Shown here piece by piece: positions 1-7,546 of a stretch of DNA of 64,000 bases. This DNA is from QHWT01 sp963755695 (GTDB lineage: Bacteria > Acidobacteriota > Vicinamibacteria > Vicinamibacterales > 2-12-FULL-66-21). The stretch covers positions 1,364,001-1,428,000 of the forward strand of contig CAVWLB010000010.1 of assembly GCA_963755695.1 (NCBI GenBank), given 5' to 3'. The position numbers and the translations under genes are program-made. Every line of letters starts with the position of its first letter. The stretch's first letter is position 1. The notes beneath the pieces are model-generated. The model did not search any database, had not been told where the DNA came from, and worked only from the letters and a program-made list of their open reading frames with translations.

Positions 1-1059
1 TACGCCGACACACATGTCCTGTGGCCTTTCGGTCCTGACGTTCAGTTCATCGTCGGCGGGGACTTCCTGTTTGGAAACGGTGAAGGCCGCGGCGCAACCT
101 TCACCTACTCGGCTCCGCTCAGCGGAGCGTTCGCCACGCCGGTTCCCGAGCCAACGACACTCGATCTCGATTCGGAAAGCCGGCGCCTCTTTTCGGGCGG
201 CTACGCACAGCTCGAGTGGAAGGCGTCAGCCAGGCTGCACGTATCGACCGGACTCCGGTTGAACGCCACCTGGGAGCGGCGAGGAGAGGGCGAGGCAACG
301 ACCCACGTGCGTCCCGCTGGCAGCATCGGCGCGATCTTTGGCATCTGGGAGCAGGGACCCGATCACGCGAGGCTGTTTGCCAACTATCGCGACACGTTCA
401 AGCCGGCCGCCTTCGATTTCTCTCTTGCCGAGAACGAAGGGGTTCTCGATCCAGAGACGGCAAGAAGTATCGAAGGCGGTGTCAAGGTCCGCACCGCACA
501 GGGGCGCCTCGACCTGGAGGCCGCGGTGTTCCGCATGGACTTCGAGAATCTGGTCACGTCGACCGTGGTCGACGGTCTGCCGTCGCTCCAGAATACCGGC
601 TCGACCCGTTTTCAAGGCTTCGAGATCGCGGCTGACGCCAGGGGACCCCGGCATATCATCGGCCGCGCAACCTACAGCTTCCACGATGGGACGTTCGCCG
701 ACTTCGTGCAGGACTTCGATGGCGTCAACACCCAACTGGCGGGCAATCGCTTCGAGATGTCCGCGCGTCATCTGTTTTCGGCGGGATTCATTGTCGCACC
801 GGAGAGCGGTGTGATCGGCGACGTGATCGTGAAGTACACGGGCGATCGCTACTTGAACATGCGAAACACCGCCCTCGCCGCGCCGTTCACAACTCTGGAT
901 ATCGGTCTCGGCTACCGCCTCGACCGATGGGAACTGCGGGTCGACGGCCGCAACCTGACCGACGCGCGCGATCCCGTCTCCGAAAGTGAGCTCGGTGAGG
1001 CGCAGTACTATCGGATGCCGGCTCGCAGGTTCGACGTCACCGCAGGTTATCGATTCTAA
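1..1059 (+). CDS. TonB-dependent outer-membrane receptor, C-terminal part (5' end outside window)
   Basis: The frame is open from base 1, so the start lies upstream; 352 residues are visible. The translation is a run of short amphipathic strands typical of a TonB-dependent receptor barrel, including a segment around residues 110-170 with FANYRDTFKPAAFDF and a stretch that reads as a GYRLDRWELRVDGRNLTD final-strand motif. It ends in AGYRF, the C-terminal aromatic residue used by the outer-membrane BAM insertion signal. The role would be active uptake of a chelate or other large substrate across the outer membrane; the substrate cannot be told because the plug and N-terminus are missing. A gap of about 270 bp with a heptamer repeat separates it from the next gene. 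Confidence 0.85.
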   Translation, partial: YADTHVLWPFGPDVQFIVGGDFLFGNGEGRGATFTYSAPLSGAFATPVPEPTTLDLDSESRRLFSGGYAQLEWKASARLHVSTGLRLNATWERRGEGEATTHVRPAGSIGAIFGIWEQGPDHARLFANYRDTFKPAAFDFSLAENEGVLDPETARSIEGGVKVRTAQGRLDLEAAVFRMDFENLVTSTVVDGLPSLQNTGSTRFQGFEIAADARGPRHIIGRATYSFHDGTFADFVQDFDGVNTQLAGNRFEMSARHLFSAGFIVAPESGVIGDVIVKYTGDRYLNMRNTALAAPFTTLDIGLGYRLDRWELRVDGRNLTDARDPVSESELGEAQYYRMPARRFDVTAGYRF

Positions 1060-1062
1060 ACG

Positions 1063-1158
1063 GGCTCCAGGCTCCAGGCTCCAGGCTCCAGGCTTCAGGC
1101 TCGAGAAAGGCCCCCGAGGCCCCTGAAGCCTGAAGCCCGAAGCCCGAAGCCTGAAGCC
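1063..1158. repeat. Heptanucleotide tandem repeat in two opposed blocks (long hairpin)
   Basis: Six 7-bp units of the form GGCTCCA/GGCTTCA lie at 1063-1104 and five reverse-complement-type units TGAAGCC/CGAAGCC at 1124-1158, separated by about 19 bp. The two blocks can pair into a long imperfect hairpin. It lies 3 bp after the receptor stop codon, so it could act in transcript termination or mRNA 3'-end protection; that is inference. Confidence 0.75.
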
Positions 1159-1328
1159 TGCTTGAGCCGCTTCCGGCACAGCCGGTGCACACTCTTCCGG
1201 CAACACCCAAATTCGCCAGTTTGTGAAGCCACTTCGGCGGGCACACTGTCATTTTTGTAACTCAGTGTTCCATTTCGAGTGACCCGCGGACCGGCGCAAC
1301 AGGCGTTTCGGGATTCCAGGAGGCTCGT

Positions 1329-1778
1329 ATGAGCAGGCTTCGATGGTCGGCCGGGATCGTCTTGGCGGTGCTTGCGACGGCGACTCCGGTTGTCGCGCAA
1401 CAGCCGTCTGCTGCTGGACGCATCAAAGTAGTATCGGGCTCGGCGTTCATCGTTCGTCAGGACGCGACGCTGCCCGCCGAACTCGGACAGGAAGTGTTCG
1501 AGACCGACAGCCTGAAGACGGGGGCTGACGGACGCATCGGCATCACGTTGAAGGACGACACGCGCGTCTCGCTTGGTCCGAGCAGTGAACTTCACCTTCA
1601 GCACTTCGTCTACGAACCGGGCACGGGCAGTCTCGGGATGGTTCTTCAGTTCGTTCGCGGCGCGGCCGCGTACGTGTCCGGACGCATGGCGAAGCTGGCG
1701 CCGCAGTCGATCCGCCTCGAAACACCGGCGGCGATCGTCGGCGTTCGCGGCACGAGCCTCGCGGTACGCGTCGATTGA
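1329..1778 (+). CDS. FecR-domain secreted protein
   Basis: This 149-residue protein has an N-terminal signal peptide (about residues 1-23, cleavage after VVAQ), then a FecR domain with the family pattern 'G.a.v.r....l..G..v...D.l.tg.....i.l.dg..v.lgp.S' (LKTGADGRIGITLKDDTRVSLGPSSELHL) and a C-terminal IRLETPAAIVGVRGTSLAV block. Such stand-alone exported FecR domains are not the classic anti-sigma FecR: there is no cytoplasmic N-terminus and no sigma factor beside it. The ATG has a strong ribosome site (CCAGGAGG, 1316-1323). It is the first gene of a tight set with an OmpA-like lipoprotein and a CHASE2 protein, a recurrent association suggesting an envelope-sensing role, which is inference. 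Confidence 0.8.
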   Translation: MSRLRWSAGIVLAVLATATPVVAQQPSAAGRIKVVSGSAFIVRQDATLPAELGQEVFETDSLKTGADGRIGITLKDDTRVSLGPSSELHLQHFVYEPGTGSLGMVLQFVRGAAAYVSGRMAKLAPQSIRLETPAAIVGVRGTSLAVRVD

Positions 1779-2419
1779 TGATGGCGAACGCGCGACTATT
1801 CGTTGTTGGAGTACTGGCAGCGCTGATAACGGGGTGCGGTCCCAAGCAGGTGGCCGGCCCCAGTCCCAAACCGCGCCCCACGCAGGCGATGGTCGTGCTC
1901 CTGTCCGATGCGGAAACCGGTGCCACAGGGCGCATCGTCGTATCGAACGAAGCGGGATCGGTGGATATCGGCGGGCCGCGTGAATCGACCAATGCCACGG
2001 CGGCCGAACGCCCAAGTCCGATCAAGACGTTGAGTCAGGCCGAAATCGACCGGTTGTTCGGCGACGCCATTTCGGCGCTGCCGCCGGCGCCGCAGCATTT
2101 CACCCTGTTCTTCCGCTTCCAATCCGACGCGCTTACCGACGAGTCACGCGCGCTGGTGCCCCAGATTCTACGCGCAGTCAAGGATCGCCCCGATCCTGAG
2201 GTTGCCATCGTCGGCCATACCGACACGATGGGCATGCCGCCGACGAACGTGGAGCTGGGGCTGAAACGCGCGAGGATGGTGCGCGCGCTGCTCGTCGACG
2301 CGGGCCTCGCAGCCTCCACGATCGACGTCATGTCGCACGGCGAGGGAGATCCGCTGGTTCCCACACCCAACGACACCCCGGAGCCACGCAATCGCCGGGT
2401 CGAGATTTCGGTCAAATAA
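1778..2419 (+). CDS. OmpA-family lipoprotein
   Basis: This 213-residue protein starts at an ATG overlapping the FecR stop by one base (TGATG); TTG 1775 and ATG 1781 are alternative starts. The N-terminus is a lipoprotein signal peptide with lipobox LITGC. The C-terminal half (from about residue 108) is an OmpA/Pal peptidoglycan-binding domain, with FRFQSDALTDESR, IVGHTDTMG and the closing EPRNRRVEISVK, the usual position of the peptidoglycan-contacting residues. It should be lipid-anchored in the periplasm and bind cell wall. Translation is probably coupled to the FecR gene. Confidence 0.85.
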   Translation: MMANARLFVVGVLAALITGCGPKQVAGPSPKPRPTQAMVVLLSDAETGATGRIVVSNEAGSVDIGGPRESTNATAAERPSPIKTLSQAEIDRLFGDAISALPPAPQHFTLFFRFQSDALTDESRALVPQILRAVKDRPDPEVAIVGHTDTMGMPPTNVELGLKRARMVRALLVDAGLAASTIDVMSHGEGDPLVPTPNDTPEPRNRRVEISVK

Positions 2420-2430
2420 CGCCGACCACG

Positions 2431-4356
2431 ATGGACTCGCCTGCGACCGGCGCCGGCCGGACACGCCGCCGTCTGCTGTTCATCTGTGGCCTGGTTCCCG
2501 TGCTTCTGACGGCAGTTCTGGCCGTCTCCCGGCCGCTCTCCCTGGGCCGCCTCGACGACACCGTCTACGACACGGTGCTGCGATCGTTTCGCCCACAGCC
2601 ACCGGGGAACCGTGTCGTCATCATCGACGTCGACGAGCGCAGCCTGTCAGCGGTGGGGCAGTGGCCCTGGCGTCGCGACGTGATAGCGAGGCTGATTGAG
2701 CGCCTGCGCAATATGGGGGCGTCGACGATCGCCCTCGATATCATCTTCGCCGAATCCGATCGGTACGACCGTCTCGAACGCAGCCCCGACGATGTTCTGG
2801 CCAAAACACTCCGGGACGGCCGAGTGGTGCTTGGATATGCACTCACATTCGATGCACCGGCGCGTATGGGAAGCGCGTGCGTGATCCATCCGATCAGCCT
2901 TCCCGTCGTGCACCCGGCAGAGGAAACAGCCGACGCCCCCTACTTCCAGGCGAGCGGCGTCGTCTGCAGCCTGCCCGTCCTCGGCAAGGCAGCCGGCGTC
3001 TCGGGATTTCTGAACGCCGCCCCTGACTCCGACGGGATCCTGCGGCGCGTTCCGCTGATCGCGGAGCTCGATGGCCACATATATCCTGCGATGGCACTCC
3101 AGGCGGTTGCTGCTGCAACCGGCAATCGTGACATGGCTCTCAGAATCACGAACGTCAACGCGGCGTCCTTGACCATCGGGAATCGTGGGGTGCCGGTCGA
3201 TGGAAAGAGCAATCTGTTGCTGCGCTATCGCGGCAGGAAGAAGTCCTTTCCTTATTTCTCCGCCGCAGACGTTTTGAGCGGCGAGATTCCGTCCGGGGCG
3301 CTGCGCGACAAGTTGGTGTTTGTCGGCACCACCGCCCTCGGCACGCGCGAGGTGGTGGCGACGCCGCTCGACACGCTGTTTGTCGGCGTCGAGGTCCAGG
3401 CCACAGTTGCGGATAACCTGCTGCAGCAGGATTTCATCCGCCGGCCGGCCGCCGCTCCGCTGCTGGAGAGTCTGACCGTTCTCCTCATCGGGTTGGGCGT
3501 TGCCGTACTGATTGGCGGAACGGGTGTCGTAACGGGTGTAGCAGGCGGCGTCGGCGCAGTCTGCGCACTGTGGCTTGGCACAGCCTGGCTGCTCTCGACG
3601 AAAGGTCTGTTTCTATCGCCGCTCTATCCGACGGTTGGCGTGACGCTCACGCTCGCGACGATGACCCTTGCAAAGTTCACTATCGAACGGCGCAAGGCGG
3701 AAACCGCCGGCCGGGAGAAGACCGATGCGCAGCGGCTGATGGTGCAGACGCTGTTGTCGCTGACCGAAGCGAGAGACGCGGAGACCGGCCAGCATTCGCG
3801 GCGAACCCAGCGCTACGCACGCCTGCTTGCTCAGGAACTCGCCGCGCATCCCGACTACCACGACTATCTGACGCCGGAACGCGTCGACCTCATGTCGAGT
3901 CTCGCGCCACTGCACGACATCGGCAAGGTCGCGATCCCCGATCACATTCTCCACAAGCCTGGACCACTCACGCCCGAAGAGCGCCTCGAGATGCAGAAGC
4001 ATCCGGCTCTCGGGCGCGATGTCATCGTGAAAGCGGAGCAGCAGGCTGGCGTGCGCGACGATACGACCCTCGAGATGGCCAAGGAGATCGCCTACACCCA
4101 TCATGAACGGTGGGACGGCAGCGGATATCCGCAAGGCCTCGGCGGCAGAAACATTCCGGTCGCCGGCCGGATCATGGCTGTCGTCGACGTCTACGACGCC
4201 GCCACCACCCGGGAACTGTACCGGCAATCGATCTCGCACGACGAAGCGGTCCGACTCATCGTCCGTAAGAAGGGCACACACTTCGACCCTGTGGTCGTCG
4301 ACGCATTCGAAAGGGTTGCCGCCAGCTTTCCAGTCGAAACCCCTGCGCGGATCTAA
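2431..4356 (+). CDS. CHASE2-domain membrane protein with C-terminal HD-GYP phosphodiesterase domain
   Basis: The protein has 641 residues. An N-terminal membrane segment (about 12-32) is followed by an extracytoplasmic CHASE2 sensor domain (about 40-330), two or three membrane segments (about 345-415) and a cytoplasmic HD-GYP domain (about 433-630). The HD-GYP signature is complete: ETGQHSRR, LHDIGK (His495/Asp496), HHERWDGSGYP (His557/His558, GYP 565-567) and VVDVYDA. HD-GYP domains hydrolyse cyclic di-GMP, so this is likely a receptor-controlled c-di-GMP phosphodiesterase. CHASE2 is more often joined to adenylate cyclase or kinase domains. It follows the OmpA lipoprotein by 11 bp, implying one transcript with the FecR and OmpA genes. 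No good Shine-Dalgarno is seen at the chosen ATG. Confidence 0.88.
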   Translation: MDSPATGAGRTRRRLLFICGLVPVLLTAVLAVSRPLSLGRLDDTVYDTVLRSFRPQPPGNRVVIIDVDERSLSAVGQWPWRRDVIARLIERLRNMGASTIALDIIFAESDRYDRLERSPDDVLAKTLRDGRVVLGYALTFDAPARMGSACVIHPISLPVVHPAEETADAPYFQASGVVCSLPVLGKAAGVSGFLNAAPDSDGILRRVPLIAELDGHIYPAMALQAVAAATGNRDMALRITNVNAASLTIGNRGVPVDGKSNLLLRYRGRKKSFPYFSAADVLSGEIPSGALRDKLVFVGTTALGTREVVATPLDTLFVGVEVQATVADNLLQQDFIRRPAAAPLLESLTVLLIGLGVAVLIGGTGVVTGVAGGVGAVCALWLGTAWLLSTKGLFLSPLYPTVGVTLTLATMTLAKFTIERRKAETAGREKTDAQRLMVQTLLSLTEARDAETGQHSRRTQRYARLLAQELAAHPDYHDYLTPERVDLMSSLAPLHDIGKVAIPDHILHKPGPLTPEERLEMQKHPALGRDVIVKAEQQAGVRDDTTLEMAKEIAYTHHERWDGSGYPQGLGGRNIPVAGRIMAVVDVYDAATTRELYRQSISHDEAVRLIVRKKGTHFDPVVVDAFERVAASFPVETPARI

Positions 4357-4358
4357 AA

Positions 4359-4477
4359 CAGGCGCCCTACAAACTAGTACCGCCTGATACCCACGGCACC
4401 TCTCAGGTGCCCTACAAAACGAAATACCCTCGGCGCCTCTGAAGGAGCGCCCCACACACGTGGATTTGAGAGGCGCC
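4359..4477. repeat. Cluster of GGCGCC/AGAGGCGCC palindromic repeats between convergent genes
   Basis: Two imperfect copies of an 'aggcgccctacaaa' unit (4359-4377 and 4404-4421) lie next to GGCACC-tctca-GGTGCC (4395-4411, perfect 6-bp stem) and a 9-bp perfect inverted repeat GGCGCCTCT (4432-4440) / AGAGGCGCC (4469-4477). Similar short palindromes recur at 9209-9229 and 43530-43550. Position between two convergent genes fits a bidirectional terminator or a dispersed palindromic repeat family. Confidence 0.6.
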
Positions 4478-4518
4478 ATACAGGCTTGTGAAACGGGTCT
4501 TCAGACCTGCCGTGCGCC

Positions 4519-7500
4519 TTACTTTGCGCCCTTCAGGAACGCGATCAGATCGGCCATTTGCTGCTGATCCACTTGTGCCTCGAGGCCTTCGGGCATGCCT
4601 GAGGTGTCCGCTATGCGCATCGCCTGGATTTGCGTGCGCGGTATGACGGTTTCAGTTCCACCGGGAACGCGGAGCGTCACCGAGGTGGGCGCCTCGTGCC
4701 CCATGGTCCCGCTGAGCGAACTGCCATCGGTGAGCGTCACGATCCAGATCTCGTATCCGTCCGCAATCGACTGGTTGGGATCGAGGATATCGGCCAGAAG
4801 GAACGCCGGAAGATGGTTGCGCACTTCGCCGAGATCGGGACCGAATGCGGCACCGGATGATCCTCGATACTGATGACAGACCGAACAGACCCGGGTGAAC
4901 ACCTCTCGTCCACGATCCGCATCTCCGTTCAACGACAGCGCAGCTTGATAACGTCCGACGGCTTCCTTCGGCGCGCCTGGGGGGGCACCGAAAAGGGCTC
5001 GTGCCCGATTCCGCAGCTCGTCATCGTCCAGCATCATCAGGTGAACGCGCGACGGACGCTCAATCTCCGTGGCTTTGATCCTGCCGGCGGCAACGGCGTC
5101 GAGGAGGAGCCGGACGGATGGAGAATCGCGCATCAGCGCGCGGACGGCTTCTTCGCGTACGGCAGGCGTCCAACGATCCCACGACTGGATGAATTCGCGA
5201 GAAGTCTGCGGATCCTTGGAGTCGGCCAGGGCATGGACCGCCGCCGCCTGGACTGGCGCTGGCTCGCTGCGCGTCAACAGATCGCGAAAGGTCTGTTCGT
5301 AGGCACCGGCATTTCGGAGCGCCAGAAGCCGCACCATGTCCGCGCGCCGATCCGCATCGGCGCGTGTGTCGCTCACGAGGCGTTCCGCTTCCTTCAGCAG
5401 GTCGGCATCTGAACCGAGAGGCACGGGGCCGAGCGCTTCCAGCAGCTGAAGCGAGGACCGACGAATCGCCGCGGACTCGTTACGGACCACCGCACTGGTC
5501 AGCGAACTGCGTTCGGGCTCGAGCACACGCTCACGTCCGTCCTTGCCGCGAACGCCCACGGCAAGCCCCTGGAGGGCCGCCGCCCGCCACCAGTCGGTCG
5601 ACGAGCCGGCTGGTTTCGCCGCGAGCTGCACGATGTCGCGAATCGCAGCCGCATCTTTGTTGCTTCCAGCCATTGCCGCGACTCGATTGAACAGCATCCG
5701 CCGGCCGGGTGTGTCGCGATCGGTCAGCCGTTCGATCGACGTGTGGAAGAGCGCCGCGGCATCCGATTTCGGGGCGCTGAGCGCGGCCACCTGCATCCAG
5801 CCGTCTTCCACGTTGTCGAGCAGGAGACGATTGCGGATGGCTTCTACGGCGGGCGCATCGATGTCGCCGAGAGTGAGAAGGAGTTGAAAGCGAACCTTCG
5901 GATCCTGATCGCCGGCCATGCGCAGGAGCCGATTTCGCACAAGGGTACTGCGGAGGCGCCGCTCCGACAGCCTGATGGCGTTTTCGCGCACTCCGGCGAT
6001 CGGATCCCCGAGCGCCGTCGCGATTGTTTCCGGCCCCAGCGCGCCCATGCCCTCGAGCGTCCACAGCGCGTGCACTCGACCGACAGATGAATCGGTAGCC
6101 GCGGCCGGCGCTGCTGCTTGTTGGTCTGTGGCCAACCGTTCGAGCAGTGGGACTGCGTCATGCGGCTTGCGATCGACGAGGAGCCGCTGAGCGTGGCGTC
6201 GCCACCAGATGTTCGGATGTGCCAGCGTCCGGACCAGTTCGTCGGCGGACGCGCTTCCCAGGCGGATCTGATTCAACCACGATGGGGCCGCGGTCCCGGT
6301 CGGAACCACCCGGTAGATGCGGCCGCGATCCCGTCCGGCATACAAATCGCTCGACTTCGCTGTCGCGTCATCCAGCCATTCGGGGTGCTCGATGATCTTG
6401 CGGTAGAAGTCAATGACGTAGAGCGCGCCGTCAGGACCGATGTAGAAGTTGACCGGGCGGAACCACGAATCGGTGGACGCGAGGAACTCGCGCCCATCGA
6501 ACATGCGGCTCGCCCGAAACGTGACCCCGTGGTCCTGGACCGAGTCCACGTGCACGAGATTGTGTGCGCTCTCAGCCACGAACGTCGCCGTGCGGTAGGC
6601 CGGTGGAAAGAGATCCGCCAGGTAATAGGTCAGCCCCGACGCCGCCGTCATCACGCCCACATCCGTCAGCAGCTGGTACTCGGGATGTTGGGTGATGGGA
6701 AAGAGATCCGCGGGTACCTTGTAATCCGGCAGTTGTTCGACGACGGTCGGCAGGATGAGTGAACGATTGCGCGACGCGTAACGTGCGGCGATCACCTCCT
6801 GATAGATATGGCGGTTGTTCGTATTCAGGAACTGGTGGCCCCAGCGGTCGAAGGTCTGTCCGAACTGGCTCTTTGACGAGAGGGTCTCCAGCTCGAACGT
6901 GTCCGGCTTGAATCGAACGTTGCGCCCGTCACCATCGGGCGGAAGATGCGGACCTGACGGGCGGTCGGGGAAGTGGACCTCATTCCCCTCGTCTCCGAGC
7001 AGATCGCGATACTTGATCGTCCTGACCGGGCCTTCGTTGGCCAGGTAGACCCAATTGTCGAGACCGTAGACCGGCGTGTTCGTCGTGTGCTGAGGGTTGG
7101 AGAGCGCGAACCCCGTGAGCACGACCCGCTTCACGTCTGCCTGCCCGTCACCATTCTGGTCTTCGAAGTACCAGACGTCGGGTGAATCGGTGACGAGAAC
7201 GCCGTTCTTCCATCGCATGATGCCGGTCGGCAGCTTCAGTCCGTCGACGAAGACCGTGCTGCGATCGGGTTTGCCGTCGCCGTCCGAATCGCTCAACAAC
7301 ATCACCCGGCCGGAGCCGCTCACGTCCAGTGGATAGCCGTGCATCTCGACGACGTACATACGCCCGTTTTCGTCGACCTCCATCGCCACCGGGTCGGATA
7401 TGAGCGGCTCCGCGGCGAACGGCTCGATCCGAAAGCCGTCGGCAATCCTGAAGGTCGCGAGTGCTTCCTGAGGCGAGTAGGGAGGACCAGGTTGTCCGGC

Positions 7501-7545
7501 GAGGGCGGCTGCGGCGAGCAACGACAGCGGTAAGATGCATCTCAT
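4519..7545 (-). CDS. Secreted PVC-type beta-propeller dehydrogenase-like protein with HEAT repeats and cytochrome c domain
   Basis: This 1008-residue protein has a signal peptide (about 1-17). Residues about 25-400 form a glucose/sorbosone-dehydrogenase-like beta-propeller of the 'membrane-bound dehydrogenase, Planctomycetes type' (repeated D.DGDG.PD calcium-like loops, AMEVDENGRMYVVEMHGYP). About 430-840 is alpha-helical HEAT-like repeat sequence. The C-terminal part carries one covalent heme site, CSVCH (about 887-891), in a PVC-type heme-binding domain with the GPDLGEVRN and ILDPNQSI elements. It is probably a periplasmic electron-transferring dehydrogenase of unknown, perhaps carbohydrate, substrate. 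The start codon (complement of 7543-7545) overlaps the ATG of the divergent mutase gene. Confidence 0.85.
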   Translation of the reverse strand: MRCILPLSLLAAAALAGQPGPPYSPQEALATFRIADGFRIEPFAAEPLISDPVAMEVDENGRMYVVEMHGYPLDVSGSGRVMLLSDSDGDGKPDRSTVFVDGLKLPTGIMRWKNGVLVTDSPDVWYFEDQNGDGQADVKRVVLTGFALSNPQHTTNTPVYGLDNWVYLANEGPVRTIKYRDLLGDEGNEVHFPDRPSGPHLPPDGDGRNVRFKPDTFELETLSSKSQFGQTFDRWGHQFLNTNNRHIYQEVIAARYASRNRSLILPTVVEQLPDYKVPADLFPITQHPEYQLLTDVGVMTAASGLTYYLADLFPPAYRTATFVAESAHNLVHVDSVQDHGVTFRASRMFDGREFLASTDSWFRPVNFYIGPDGALYVIDFYRKIIEHPEWLDDATAKSSDLYAGRDRGRIYRVVPTGTAAPSWLNQIRLGSASADELVRTLAHPNIWWRRHAQRLLVDRKPHDAVPLLERLATDQQAAAPAAATDSSVGRVHALWTLEGMGALGPETIATALGDPIAGVRENAIRLSERRLRSTLVRNRLLRMAGDQDPKVRFQLLLTLGDIDAPAVEAIRNRLLLDNVEDGWMQVAALSAPKSDAAALFHTSIERLTDRDTPGRRMLFNRVAAMAGSNKDAAAIRDIVQLAAKPAGSSTDWWRAAALQGLAVGVRGKDGRERVLEPERSSLTSAVVRNESAAIRRSSLQLLEALGPVPLGSDADLLKEAERLVSDTRADADRRADMVRLLALRNAGAYEQTFRDLLTRSEPAPVQAAAVHALADSKDPQTSREFIQSWDRWTPAVREEAVRALMRDSPSVRLLLDAVAAGRIKATEIERPSRVHLMMLDDDELRNRARALFGAPPGAPKEAVGRYQAALSLNGDADRGREVFTRVCSVCHQYRGSSGAAFGPDLGEVRNHLPAFLLADILDPNQSIADGYEIWIVTLTDGSSLSGTMGHEAPTSVTLRVPGGTETVIPRTQIQAMRIADTSGMPEGLEAQVDQQQMADLIAFLKGAK

Positions 7546-7546
7546 G
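7543..7546. promoter_or_regulatory. Overlapping divergent start codons (CATG)
   Basis: The bases CATG hold the minus-strand ATG (7545-7543) of the dehydrogenase-like gene and the plus-strand ATG (7544-7546) of the phosphohexomutase. If both starts are right, each gene's promoter and leader lie inside the other's coding region. The mutase could instead start at ATG 7535, which would lengthen the overlap. Confidence 0.5.

Noticed and set aside
1063..1158. CRISPR array
   Set aside because: Units are 7 bp without spacers and occur in both orientations; no cas gene is present.
226..1206. Long minus-strand open frame opposite the TonB receptor
   Set aside because: It is an antisense shadow produced by high GC; the plus strand has clear receptor sequence ending in a barrel motif.
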